From JBQTKD01 sp052389435 (GTDB taxonomy: Bacteria; Actinomycetota; Actinomycetes; Sporichthyales; Sporichthyaceae), in assembly GCA_052389435.1 (NCBI GenBank), contig JBQTIB010000181.1:1-5155 (forward strand): DNA of 5,155 nucleotides. Direction: 5' to 3'. This document shows positions 1 through 5,131 of the stretch, one piece after another. The notes under the pieces were generated by a model. That model was not told the origin of the DNA. It saw only the letters and a list, made by a program, of their open reading frames with translations, and made no database searches. The stretch's first letter is position 1, and every line of letters starts with the position of its first letter. A program made the translations under genes and the position numbers.

Positions 1-123
1 GCCTGGAAACCCGCACCCGGCGCGAGAGCCGGCAATGCCGGCCGCCCCGCACCCCGCCACCGATCCCGCCGGCCCCGATCAAGCCCCACACTCAGGACCG
101 GCCGGACTCACGAAACGGTGAGG
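1..123. other. Left edge, no supportable gene
   Basis: No gene can be supported here. The plus strand in frame 2 stays open from base 2 to a TGA at 119-121 and reads as a Pro/Ala-rich tail ending in GLTKR. That could be the C-terminus of a gene entering from the left and converging on the hydrolase, whose stop lies 2 bp away, but the composition is low-complexity and other frames are open too. A GCCGGC-AAT-GCCGGC repeat (28-42) and a 5-bp hairpin, CTCAC/GTGAG (107-111 and 118-122), lie just past the hydrolase stop. Neither has a T-tract, so neither can be called a terminator with confidence. Confidence 0.3.
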
Positions 124-939
124 CTAATGGTCCAGGAACGCGTTGACCCACCGTGCGCAGAGCGCGGGCTTGGTGAGCAGGCACAGGTGCCCGCCGTGGG
201 CGACGATCTTCGCCTGCGCGTTCGGGATCAGCCGGGCCAGGATGTGCGCGTTGGCCTCGGGCACGATCGGGTCCGCGCTGCCGTGCACGATCAGCGTCGG
301 CTGGTGCACCTTGCGCAGCCACAGGGCGCTGGCGAAGCCGCGCAGCGCGAGCTGTTGGTACAGGTACCCCTTCTTGGTCGGCGCGACCTTTCGGCGGATC
401 TCGGCCTGCCGCTCCAGAAACCCGGGGTCGTCGGCGATCTCCGGCCCGTAGAGGTACGGCGCGACCTTGGCCAGGTGGTTCGGGTCGTCGTAGCGGCGGG
501 TGTCGGCCAGCGCGAGCAGCGCCCGCGGGGTGCCGGGAACGGCGGCGCCGCCGGCCGCGGTCGCGACGAGCACCAGCCGGCGCACCCGCACCGGTTCGCG
601 ACGGGCGAGTTCCTGCGCGAGCATCCCGCCCCAGGAGATGCCCAGGACGTCGACCCGCTCGAGCTCGAGCGCGTCGAGCATCGCACTCGTGGTGCGGGCG
701 AACCCGGCGAGCGTCGGTGGGAGCCGCGGAATCTCCGACTGGCCCGCACCGGGGACGTCGAACCCGATGGTCGTGCGGTCGCCGAGCGCGTCCCGGAACG
801 GTTCGAGCAGCTCCAGCGGAGCGCCGATTCCGTTGCACAGCACAAGAGGCGGACCGGCCGCCGTACCCGGCCGAATGGAGACGCGCACCCGCAGGCCGTC
901 GACCTGCACGAAGCGCACGTCGTCGAGTGTCGCGGTCAC
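124..939 (-). CDS. phaZ: Alpha/beta hydrolase, PhaZ-like intracellular poly(3-hydroxyalkanoate) depolymerase
   Basis: This 271-residue alpha/beta hydrolase most resembles the intracellular medium-chain-length PHA depolymerases (PhaZ) of Pseudomonas, which hydrolyse stored polyester granules in the cytoplasm to hydroxy acids. Visible motifs are an oxyanion region LCNGIGA (34-40), FDVPGAGQS (60-68), the nucleophile elbow GISWGG with Ser102, the stretch LVLVATAAG followed by VPGTP, a lid segment with RRYDDPNHL and APYLYG, the acid Asp223 in SADPIVP, and His251 in GGHLCLLT. Ser102 falls at the same position as I recall for Pseudomonas PhaZ, which supports the start and full length. There is no signal peptide, as expected for an intracellular enzyme. 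The start is GTG, with GGAAG eight bases upstream (plus 948-952). An in-frame TAG directly precedes the GTG, so no longer form exists. It is transcribed divergently from the GlsB-like gene. No phaC or phasin is in view, so a related esterase or enol-lactonase activity remains possible. Confidence 0.82.
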   Translation of the reverse strand: MTATLDDVRFVQVDGLRVRVSIRPGTAAGPPLVLCNGIGAPLELLEPFRDALGDRTTIGFDVPGAGQSEIPRLPPTLAGFARTTSAMLDALELERVDVLGISWGGMLAQELARREPVRVRRLVLVATAAGGAAVPGTPRALLALADTRRYDDPNHLAKVAPYLYGPEIADDPGFLERQAEIRRKVAPTKKGYLYQQLALRGFASALWLRKVHQPTLIVHGSADPIVPEANAHILARLIPNAQAKIVAHGGHLCLLTKPALCARWVNAFLDH

Positions 940-970
940 CTAGCGGGCTTCCAAGGTTGCCATGCGACAA

Positions 971-994
971 GGTTACTCGGGAGTCACCTGGGTA
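971..994 (+). promoter_or_regulatory. Sigma-B/sigma-F-type stress promoter for the GlsB-like gene
   Basis: GGTTA (971-975) and GGGTA (990-994) are separated by 14 bases. This closely fits the actinobacterial general-stress promoter (mycobacterial SigF GTTT-N15-17-GGGTA; Streptomyces SigB GNNT-N14-16-GGGTA). It lies about 60 bp before the GTG of the GlsB-like gene, giving a leader of roughly 50 bases. The match is by eye and no transcript start is known. Confidence 0.55.
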
Positions 995-1044
995 GAAGCT
1001 GCATTCCAGAACGTCTGCACCGGGCCCCCGCCCGACCCACCTGC

Positions 1045-1049
1045 GGAGG
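1045..1049 (+). promoter_or_regulatory. Ribosome binding site GGAGG that sets the GlsB-like start
   Basis: GGAGG followed by five bases precedes GTG at 1055. It favours this start over an in-frame ATG at 962, which lies upstream of the -10 element and would add 31 residues absent from the family. Confidence 0.8.
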
Positions 1050-1054
1050 TAGCA

Positions 1055-1318
1055 GTGATCGGTTTCATCGTCTTCGGCCTCGTCGTCGGCCTGCTCGCCC
1101 GCCTGCTCAAGCCCGGCAGGCAGCGCCTGAGCCTGCTCGCCACCCTCGGCCTCGGCCTCGTCGGCTCCGTCATCGGCGGCGTCGTCGCCAACGCCTTCGG
1201 CACCGGCAGCATCTGGGAACTCAACATCCTCGGCGCAGTCGTCGCCGTTCTCGCCGCCATGGCACTGATCGGCGTCGCCCAGACTCTGACCGGCAGCAAG
1301 ACGCCCGCACGGCGCTGA
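1055..1318 (+). CDS. GlsB/YeaQ/YmgE-family stress-associated membrane protein
   Basis: This is an 87-residue integral membrane protein of the GlsB/YeaQ/YmgE (transglycosylase-associated) family, whose members are small stress-induced inner-membrane proteins of unknown biochemical role. Three hydrophobic segments are visible: residues 2-18 (ending in ARLLKPG), about 27-49 with the glycine-rich LGLGLVGSVIGG typical of the family, and about 57-78. The tail is short and basic (GSKTPARR). Length and topology match the family norm of 80-90 residues. The GTG start is fixed by GGAGG five bases upstream. A sigma-B/F-type promoter about 60 bp upstream agrees with a stress role. It is monocistronic as far as can be seen, with 125 bp before the next gene, and divergent from the hydrolase. 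Confidence 0.88.
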   Translation: MIGFIVFGLVVGLLARLLKPGRQRLSLLATLGLGLVGSVIGGVVANAFGTGSIWELNILGAVVAVLAAMALIGVAQTLTGSKTPARR

Positions 1319-1377
1319 CCTCGGGCCGCGGTCGGGTCACCATGCGTCGTCGGGTGAGCCCGTAGCTCGGCCTCGAG

Positions 1378-1413
1378 CCGTCGTCGACGCCGCTGCGCTT
1401 GGGCGGACGACGG
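1378..1413. repeat. Inverted repeat between the GlsB-like and thiolase-like genes
   Basis: CCGTCGTC (1378-1385) and GACGACGG (1406-1413) are perfect 8-bp inverted arms around a 20-base loop. A smaller hairpin GCTCG/CGAGC (1365-1369 and 1374-1378) lies just before it. There is no T-tract. The element sits 17 bases before the Shine-Dalgarno of the thiolase-like gene, so it could be a factor-independent terminator stem for the GlsB-like gene, an operator, or chance in GC-rich DNA. Confidence 0.3.
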
Positions 1414-1443
1414 TCCGAGCTGCCGGAGGTGAAGGATGGAGGC

Positions 1444-2892
1444 GTGAGAGATCGCACCCCGGTGATCGTCGGCGTCGCCCAACGAACCTGGCGGGCGACG
1501 GCCGACGCCCTCGCGCCCGAGCCGGCGCGCATGATCGCCGAGGTCCTGCGGGCCGCCGCGGCGGACGCGGGCGCCGAGCGGCTGCTGGCTCGAGCCACCG
1601 GACTGTGGATCGTCGACGTCGCGAGCTGGCCCTACGGCGACGCGCCCGCTGCCGTCGCGAAGGAACTCGGCATCGAGCCGGCGCACACGCTGACCTCCGC
1701 GCTCGGCGGCGAGCAACCGCAGGTCCTGTTCGGCCGGGCCGCCGAGGCTGTCGCGCGCGGCGAGCACGACGTCGTCCTCGTCGCGGGCGCCGAGGCCTTC
1801 CGTACGCGGCGCCTGTCCGGCCTGCCGATGCCGTCGCTGGGCGGGCAGGGCTCCAACAACGCCGATCTGCGGGCCGAGTTCAAGGTGGACCGAGACCCGA
1901 CTCACCCGGCCGAGGCCGCCGTCGGGCTGCGGGTGCCGACCGATTACTACCCGCTGTTCGAGACCGCGCTGCGCGGCGCGGCGGGGCGCACCATCGCGGA
2001 GCACCGGGAGTCGATGGGCCGGCTGTGGGCGGACTTCGCGCAGATCGCCGCGGCGAATCCGCACGCCGTACTCCGCACCGCGCCGGACGCCGAGCAGATC
2101 GCCTCGCCGAGCGATCGCAACCGGATGATCGCCTTCCCGTACACGAAACTGCTCACGGCGAACATCGCCGTCGACATGGCCGCCGCGGCCGTCTTCTGCT
2201 CGGCCGAGGTCGCGTCGGAGCTCGGAATTGCCTACGACCATTGGGTTTTTCCGCTCGCCGCCGCGAGCGCCGCCGACACCTGGTTCGTCTCCGATCGCGA
2301 CCGGCTCGATCGCTCCCCCGCGATCCGCGCGAACGCCGCCGCCGTCTTCGCGGCCACCGGCACCGGCATCGACGACGTCGCGCACCTCGACCTGTACTCC
2401 TGCTTCCCCTCCGCCGTGCAGATCGCCGCGGGCGAACTCGGACTCTCCCTCGACGGCGACCGCCCGCTCACCTGCACCGGCGGTCTCACCTTCGCCGGCG
2501 GGCCGAGCAGCAACTACTCCACCCACGGCCTGGCTTCGCTCGTCGAGCGACTGCGCGCCGACGCCGGCTCGCTCGGGCTGCTCACCGCCAACGGCATGTT
2601 CTCCACCAAGCACGCCCTCGGCCTGTACTCGAACCGGCCGCGCGGGGAGTTCGTCCACGCCGAACTCGGCACCGTCGCCTCCGCCACCCGCCCCACCCAC
2701 GCCGACTTCGCCGGGGACGCCTCGCTGGAGACCTACGTCGTCCGCCACGGTGCGGACGGGCAACCGCTCGACGCCATCCTCGCGGGCATCGCCGCCGACG
2801 GTGCCCGGGTCTGGACGAACTCGACCGACGACGCCCTCCTCGACCGACTCGAGCGGGACGAACTCCTGGGCGAGCGCCTGCGCTTCGGCTGA
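1444..2892 (+). CDS. Thiolase-like protein (SCP2-thiolase/TLP1 type, annotated acetyl-CoA acetyltransferase)
   Basis: This 482-residue thiolase-fold protein belongs to the group often annotated as acetyl-CoA acetyltransferase and typified by mycobacterial thiolase-like protein type 1. The N-terminus, RTPVIVGVAQRTWR, is the usual first strand of this group. Where true thiolases carry the nucleophilic Cys, residues 85-93 read SALGGEQPQ with no Cys nearby. Later landmarks are DLYSCFPSA (316-324, in place of NEAF), YSTHGL with His361 (in place of GHPxGATG), and ANGMFSTKHALGLYS (382-396, in place of the CxG motif). Residues from about 405 form the extra C-terminal domain of the TLP1 type, including LDAILAGIAADGARVWTNS. 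GTG at 1444 is chosen because GAAGGA (1431-1436) is seven bases upstream; GTG at 1429 and TTG at 1399 lack a site. The protein is cytoplasmic and may bind CoA or acyl-CoA. True thiolase activity is doubtful without the Cys. Confidence 0.82.
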   Translation: MRDRTPVIVGVAQRTWRATADALAPEPARMIAEVLRAAAADAGAERLLARATGLWIVDVASWPYGDAPAAVAKELGIEPAHTLTSALGGEQPQVLFGRAAEAVARGEHDVVLVAGAEAFRTRRLSGLPMPSLGGQGSNNADLRAEFKVDRDPTHPAEAAVGLRVPTDYYPLFETALRGAAGRTIAEHRESMGRLWADFAQIAAANPHAVLRTAPDAEQIASPSDRNRMIAFPYTKLLTANIAVDMAAAAVFCSAEVASELGIAYDHWVFPLAAASAADTWFVSDRDRLDRSPAIRANAAAVFAATGTGIDDVAHLDLYSCFPSAVQIAAGELGLSLDGDRPLTCTGGLTFAGGPSSNYSTHGLASLVERLRADAGSLGLLTANGMFSTKHALGLYSNRPRGEFVHAELGTVASATRPTHADFAGDASLETYVVRHGADGQPLDAILAGIAADGARVWTNSTDDALLDRLERDELLGERLRFG

Positions 2893-2893
2893 C

Positions 2894-2911
2894 ATCGGCC
2901 GATCGGCCGAT
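2894..2911. repeat. 18-bp perfect palindrome directly after the thiolase-like gene
   Basis: ATCGGCCGATCGGCCGAT is self-complementary over all 18 bases and also contains a tandem ATCGGCCG repeat. It begins one base after the TGA (2890-2892). A second small hairpin, ATTCG-AGC-CGAAT (2915-2927), follows. As RNA the palindrome could fold into a 7-bp stem with a GATC loop and act as a terminator without T-tract. As DNA it could be a dimeric repressor site ahead of the LRAT-like gene. Confidence 0.5.
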
Positions 2912-3002
2912 TCGATTCGAGCCGAATGCACGGAACGTCCAGCCGGTCCGGGCGCGTCAAAGCTGCAACGCGCAGCGACGACGCCGCACCGAGGGGGCCC
3001 GG

Positions 3003-3605
3003 ATGAGCCGACGACGATGGAACCTCGAGCTCCCTCGCAACTGGAACCCCGCGCCGCAGGACCTGCCCGTCGGCGCGCACCTCGTCTTCGAACGCCGCAC
3101 CTACGAACACCACGCCCTGCACCTCGGCGACGGGCGGATCGCGGAGTACTCAGAGGCCGGGGTGGTACGCCAGTCCACGATCGCCGAGGTCCGCAAGGGC
3201 AGCGGGTACTGGGCCCTGTCCGACGCCGACCGCCGCCACCCCGCCCTGTTCGACGGGCCGGAGGCCGTGGCGCGCATTCGGCTTCGGCTCGGCGAGCGGC
3301 AGTACAACCGCGGCGAGAACAACTGCGAGCACCTGGTGAACTGGGCGCTGTCCGGCCACCACCACTGCGACCAGACCGAGCTCGGAGTCGTCTACGTCGG
3401 ACTCGGCTTCGTCAGTTGGCTGGTCTACAGCCACGACGAGCGGTGGCACCGTCGCCGGCTGGCGTCGACCTACCCGCACGCGCACCGCAACGCGATCGTG
3501 CGCCAGACGCGCTACGACCAGCTCCGAGCGCTCGGTCTGAGCCGATCGGACGCGGCGGCGACGACGAGGACAGGCTTGGCCCTGCAGGTGTCGCAGGCCG
3601 CCTAG
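3003..3605 (+). CDS. LRAT-domain (NlpC/P60 superfamily) protein
   Basis: This 200-residue protein carries an LRAT-type domain, the circularly permuted papain-like fold of lecithin:retinol acyltransferase and H-RAS-like phospholipase/acyltransferases. The N-terminal block is PVGAHLVFERRTYEHHALHLGDG (residues 22-44), which I read as placing the catalytic His at 36. The second block, NNCEHLVNWA (106-115), holds the nucleophile Cys108 in the NCEH signature. Twelve residues after His36, where vertebrate members have a second His, this protein has Glu48. Residues 116-200 are not recognised; they are basic, contain a mildly hydrophobic stretch VVYVGLGFVSWLVY, and have no clear transmembrane anchor or signal peptide. 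The ATG is supported by GAGGGGG (2991-2997) five bases upstream. Bacterial substrates are mostly unknown; lipid acyl transfer, deacylation or peptide hydrolysis are possible. It is 110 bp from the preceding gene with a palindrome between them. Confidence 0.78.
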   Translation: MSRRRWNLELPRNWNPAPQDLPVGAHLVFERRTYEHHALHLGDGRIAEYSEAGVVRQSTIAEVRKGSGYWALSDADRRHPALFDGPEAVARIRLRLGERQYNRGENNCEHLVNWALSGHHHCDQTELGVVYVGLGFVSWLVYSHDERWHRRRLASTYPHAHRNAIVRQTRYDQLRALGLSRSDAAATTRTGLALQVSQAA

Positions 3606-3608
3606 AGG

Positions 3609-3797
3609 TCAGTGCCGCTCGGTCCAGGACTCGGACTGGGTCAGCCGGTAGAGGTAGGTCAGCGACGGCAGCACGACGGCCGCGGCGAGCGCGAAGACGA
3701 ACAGCAACGCCTTCGAGGTGGCAGGTGCACCCGCGCCGTCGGACCCCGAAACGGGGGGTCGTGATCCACCGCACTGGACAGCTGACTGTGCGTCAGG
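3609..3797 (-). pseudogene. C-terminal remnant of a membrane protein, possibly frameshifted
   Basis: The minus strand from 3797 down to a TGA at 3611-3609 is open for 62 codons and ends in a protein-like tail: GAGAPATSKALLFVFALAAA, then VVLPSLTYLYRLTQSESWTERH. That is one transmembrane helix followed by a short polar C-terminus. It faintly recalls the last helix of cytochrome bd oxidase subunit II (CydB)-like proteins, but this is from memory and weak. No usable start codon lies upstream in this frame. A neighbouring minus frame is open from a GTG at 3895 and reads MSSSPLRPARLVGTPVSEVL; a one-base shift near the G6 run at 3753-3758 would join it to the helix as a small single-pass protein of about 100 residues. 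So this is either a decayed gene end or a small gene broken by an indel or sequencing error. It is the only notable content of the 310-bp gap 3606-3915. Confidence 0.4.
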
Positions 3798-3915
3798 TCA
3801 CTTTCGATCGGGGGTGCGGCCTCGGCCACAGTGGGCAGGACCTCCGACACCGGCGTACCCACCAACCGCGCCGGGCGTAGCGGGGACGAACTCACCCCGA
3901 ACCGAGGAGTCGATC

Positions 3916-4227
3916 GTGACCGTGCCGCAGCCGTCCGCAGAAACCCCCGAGGCGTTCGCCATCGCCCGTGGCCCGGCGGGAGAGATCCTCGTCTACGGCG
4001 AGATCGACCTGGCCACCTCGCCGGCGCTGCGCGACGTTTTGGCGGACACCCCGGGCGCTCCCGTCGTGGACCTCACGAACGCCACCTACCTGGACAGCAC
4101 CGGGGTGTCGGCGCTGTACGAGCACGCGCACCGCGGCATGCAGATTCTGGTACGCGAGGACACCGCCGTGGCCACCGTCGTGCGGATCTGCGGGTTGCCG
4201 AACATCGCCACGGTGCACGCGGTCTAG
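3916..4227 (+). CDS. STAS-domain anti-sigma-factor antagonist
   Basis: This 103-residue protein is a single STAS domain of the SpoIIAA/RsbV type. Such proteins bind an anti-sigma-factor kinase when unphosphorylated and so release a stress sigma factor. The sequence shows the first strand with GEIDLATSPALRDVL (28-42), the core strand VVDLTNATYLDSTGVSALYE with the conserved DSTG motif, and a C-terminal helix with VRICGLPNIATVHAV. Ser61 in DSTG is the expected phosphorylation site. The fold is somewhat short between the first helix and the core strand but complete. GTG at 3916 follows GAGGAG (3904-3909) by six bases. No kinase or sigma-factor gene is in view, so its partner is encoded elsewhere. 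It is followed by a 62-bp gap and a small stress-type operon on the same strand. Confidence 0.87.
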   Translation: MTVPQPSAETPEAFAIARGPAGEILVYGEIDLATSPALRDVLADTPGAPVVDLTNATYLDSTGVSALYEHAHRGMQILVREDTAVATVVRICGLPNIATVHAV

Positions 4228-4233
4228 CCGTTC

Positions 4234-4257
4234 GCATACCGCTCGGTAGGCCGGGTA
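4234..4257 (+). promoter_or_regulatory. Possible sigma-B-type promoter before the small-protein/SRPBCC operon
   Basis: GGGTA (4253-4257) lies 32 bases before the GTG of the small acidic protein. GCAT (4234-4237), 15 bases upstream, fits the loose GNNT -35 of Streptomyces SigB. The better-looking GTTC (4230-4233) is 19 bases away, which is too far for the usual spacing. The -10 is convincing but the -35 is not. Confidence 0.35.
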
Positions 4258-4279
4258 GGCGCTCCTGGACCGCACGTCT

Positions 4280-4285
4280 AGGAGG
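4280..4285 (+). promoter_or_regulatory. Strong ribosome binding site AGGAGG that sets the GTG start at 4290
   Basis: A perfect AGGAGG with four bases to GTG at 4290. The overlapping ATG at 4288 is followed at once by TGA, so the GTG must be the start. Confidence 0.75.
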
Positions 4286-4289
4286 TCAT

Positions 4290-4538
4290 GTGAGTCCGAC
4301 CAACCTGTTGCGCCGCCTACTCGGCCGCGACGGAAGAGCAGAGTCCGACGTCCGCGGGGACGACTCGCGCGTCGACGCCCGCCACGTCGGCGGCGATCCC
4401 GACCGCATTGCGCAGGAGGGAACGACGACGGGCACCGGATCCGGCGGTCACTTCGTCGGCCGAGTCGCCGGGGACGACGACTTCGCGGGCGAGGACGGCG
4501 CAGACCGTCGAGCTGCCCACACCAACGCAAGGAGCTAA
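4290..4538 (+). CDS. Small acidic hydrophilic protein, unknown function
   Basis: This 82-residue protein is of unknown function. It starts with a short basic amphipathic stretch, TNLLRRLLGRDGR (4-16), followed by an Asp/Arg/Gly-rich and probably disordered middle. It then has a Gly/Thr linker GTTTGTGSGG (44-53) and a motif HFVGRVAGDDDFAGEDGADRR (54-74). The FVGRVAG...AGE.GA.RRA block recalls small uncharacterised actinobacterial proteins from memory, which I cannot check here. There are no Cys residues, membrane segments or signal peptide. The start is fixed by AGGAGG. Its end carries the Shine-Dalgarno of the SRPBCC gene, whose ATG lies 3 bp past the TAA, so the two are cotranscribed and probably translationally coupled. 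A possible stress-type promoter precedes it. Confidence 0.72.
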   Translation: MSPTNLLRRLLGRDGRAESDVRGDDSRVDARHVGGDPDRIAQEGTTTGTGSGGHFVGRVAGDDDFAGEDGADRRAAHTNARS

Positions 4539-4541
4539 CCC

Positions 4542-5009
4542 ATGGCATCGGTTACCGAAAGCATCGACGTCCAGGTCCCGGTTTCGACCGCCTACAACCA
4601 GTGGACCCAGTTCGAAACCTTCCCGCAGTTCATGGACGGCGTCGAGTCCATCAGGCAACTCGACGACAAGCGCCTGCATTGGCAGGTGAAGGTCGGCGGA
4701 CAGGAGCGCGAGTTCGACGCCGAGATCACCGAACAACACCCGGACGAGCGCGTCGCCTGGCGCAGCACGGACGGCGAGTCGCACGCGGGCGTGGTCACCT
4801 TCCACCGTCTCAGCGACACCAGCAGCCGGGTCACCGCGCAGATCGACTGGTCTCCCGAGGGTCTGGTGGAGAAGGTCGGCGCCGCAGTCGGCGTCGACGA
4901 CCACTCGGTCAAGGCCGACCTCGCTCGGTTCAAGGAGTACATCGAAAGTCGCGGCCAGGAGTCCGGAGCGTGGCGCGGCGACGTGTCCGCGCCCGGCACC
5001 GCCCGGTAG
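4542..5009 (+). CDS. SRPBCC-family (polyketide cyclase/dehydrase, START-like) protein
   Basis: This 155-residue protein has a START/Bet v1-like SRPBCC fold, which forms a deep hydrophobic ligand pocket. Features typical of the small actinobacterial cyclase/dehydrase group are the opening VTESIDVQVPVSTAYNQWTQ (4-23), FPQFMDGVESI (27-37), the WQVKVGGQEREFDAEITEQ strand pair (47-65), RVAWRSTDG (70-78), VTFHRL (85-90), SRVTAQIDWSPEG (95-107), a long C-terminal helix with DLARFKEYIESRG (126-138), and the terminal GAWRG. Length is normal and there is no signal peptide. The ligand is unknown; a lipid or quinone-like molecule would be typical of the fold. AAGGAG (4529-4534), inside the end of the preceding gene, sits seven bases before the ATG. 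Expression therefore depends on the small acidic protein's transcript. Confidence 0.87.
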   Translation: MASVTESIDVQVPVSTAYNQWTQFETFPQFMDGVESIRQLDDKRLHWQVKVGGQEREFDAEITEQHPDERVAWRSTDGESHAGVVTFHRLSDTSSRVTAQIDWSPEGLVEKVGAAVGVDDHSVKADLARFKEYIESRGQESGAWRGDVSAPGTAR

Positions 5010-5028
5010 TCGCACACGCAGCCCGCGG

Positions 5029-5057
5029 CCCCCCCCGCCCCCTCCCGGCGGGGGGGG
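5029..5057 (+). terminator. Possible terminator stem after the SRPBCC gene
   Basis: CCCCCCCCGCC (5029-5039) and GGCGGGGGGGG (5047-5057) are perfect 11-bp arms with a 7-base loop, extendable by one G-C pair. The position, 19 bases past the stop, suits an operon terminator. There is no T-tract, and it lies in the suspect tail, so it may be partly artefactual. Confidence 0.35.
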
Positions 5058-5131
5058 CGCCCGCGGCCGCCGCGCGGGGGGCGCCGCGGCGGCGGGCGCC
5101 CGCCCAAAACAGGAGGGGGGGCAGCGAAAGT

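Noticed and set aside
107..122. Terminator of the hydrolase gene
   Set aside because: The CTCAC/GTGAG stem is only 5 bp and has no T-tract on the minus strand; it partly overlaps expected chance pairing.
962..1054. Longer GlsB-like protein from ATG 962
   Set aside because: This ATG lies upstream of the promoter-like -10 and has no Shine-Dalgarno. The added residues are not membrane-like and exceed family length.
118..1365. 415-codon plus-strand open frame opposite the hydrolase
   Set aside because: Antisense shadow; no recognisable motif and Arg/Gly-rich throughout.
1399..1443. Longer thiolase-like protein from TTG 1399 or GTG 1429
   Set aside because: No ribosome binding site precedes either, and the family begins right at RTPVIVGVAQ.
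973..2931. 652-codon minus-strand open frame across the thiolase-like gene
   Set aside because: It is antisense to a gene with clear family motifs. Its translation is Gly/Arg/Val-rich low complexity, as expected for GC-rich DNA lacking stops.
1605..3605. 666-codon plus-strand open frame read as one protein
   Set aside because: Only the last 200 codons, from ATG 3003, are protein-like. The earlier part is Arg-rich shadow of the thiolase-like gene in another frame.
2228..3880. 550-codon plus-strand open frame
   Set aside because: Pro/Ser/Arg-rich shadow overlapping two well-supported genes in different frames.
3718..3915. N-terminal extension of the STAS protein from 3718
   Set aside because: The extension is Pro/Arg-rich and non-domain-like, while GTG 3916 has GAGGAG at ideal spacing and begins a normal STAS domain.
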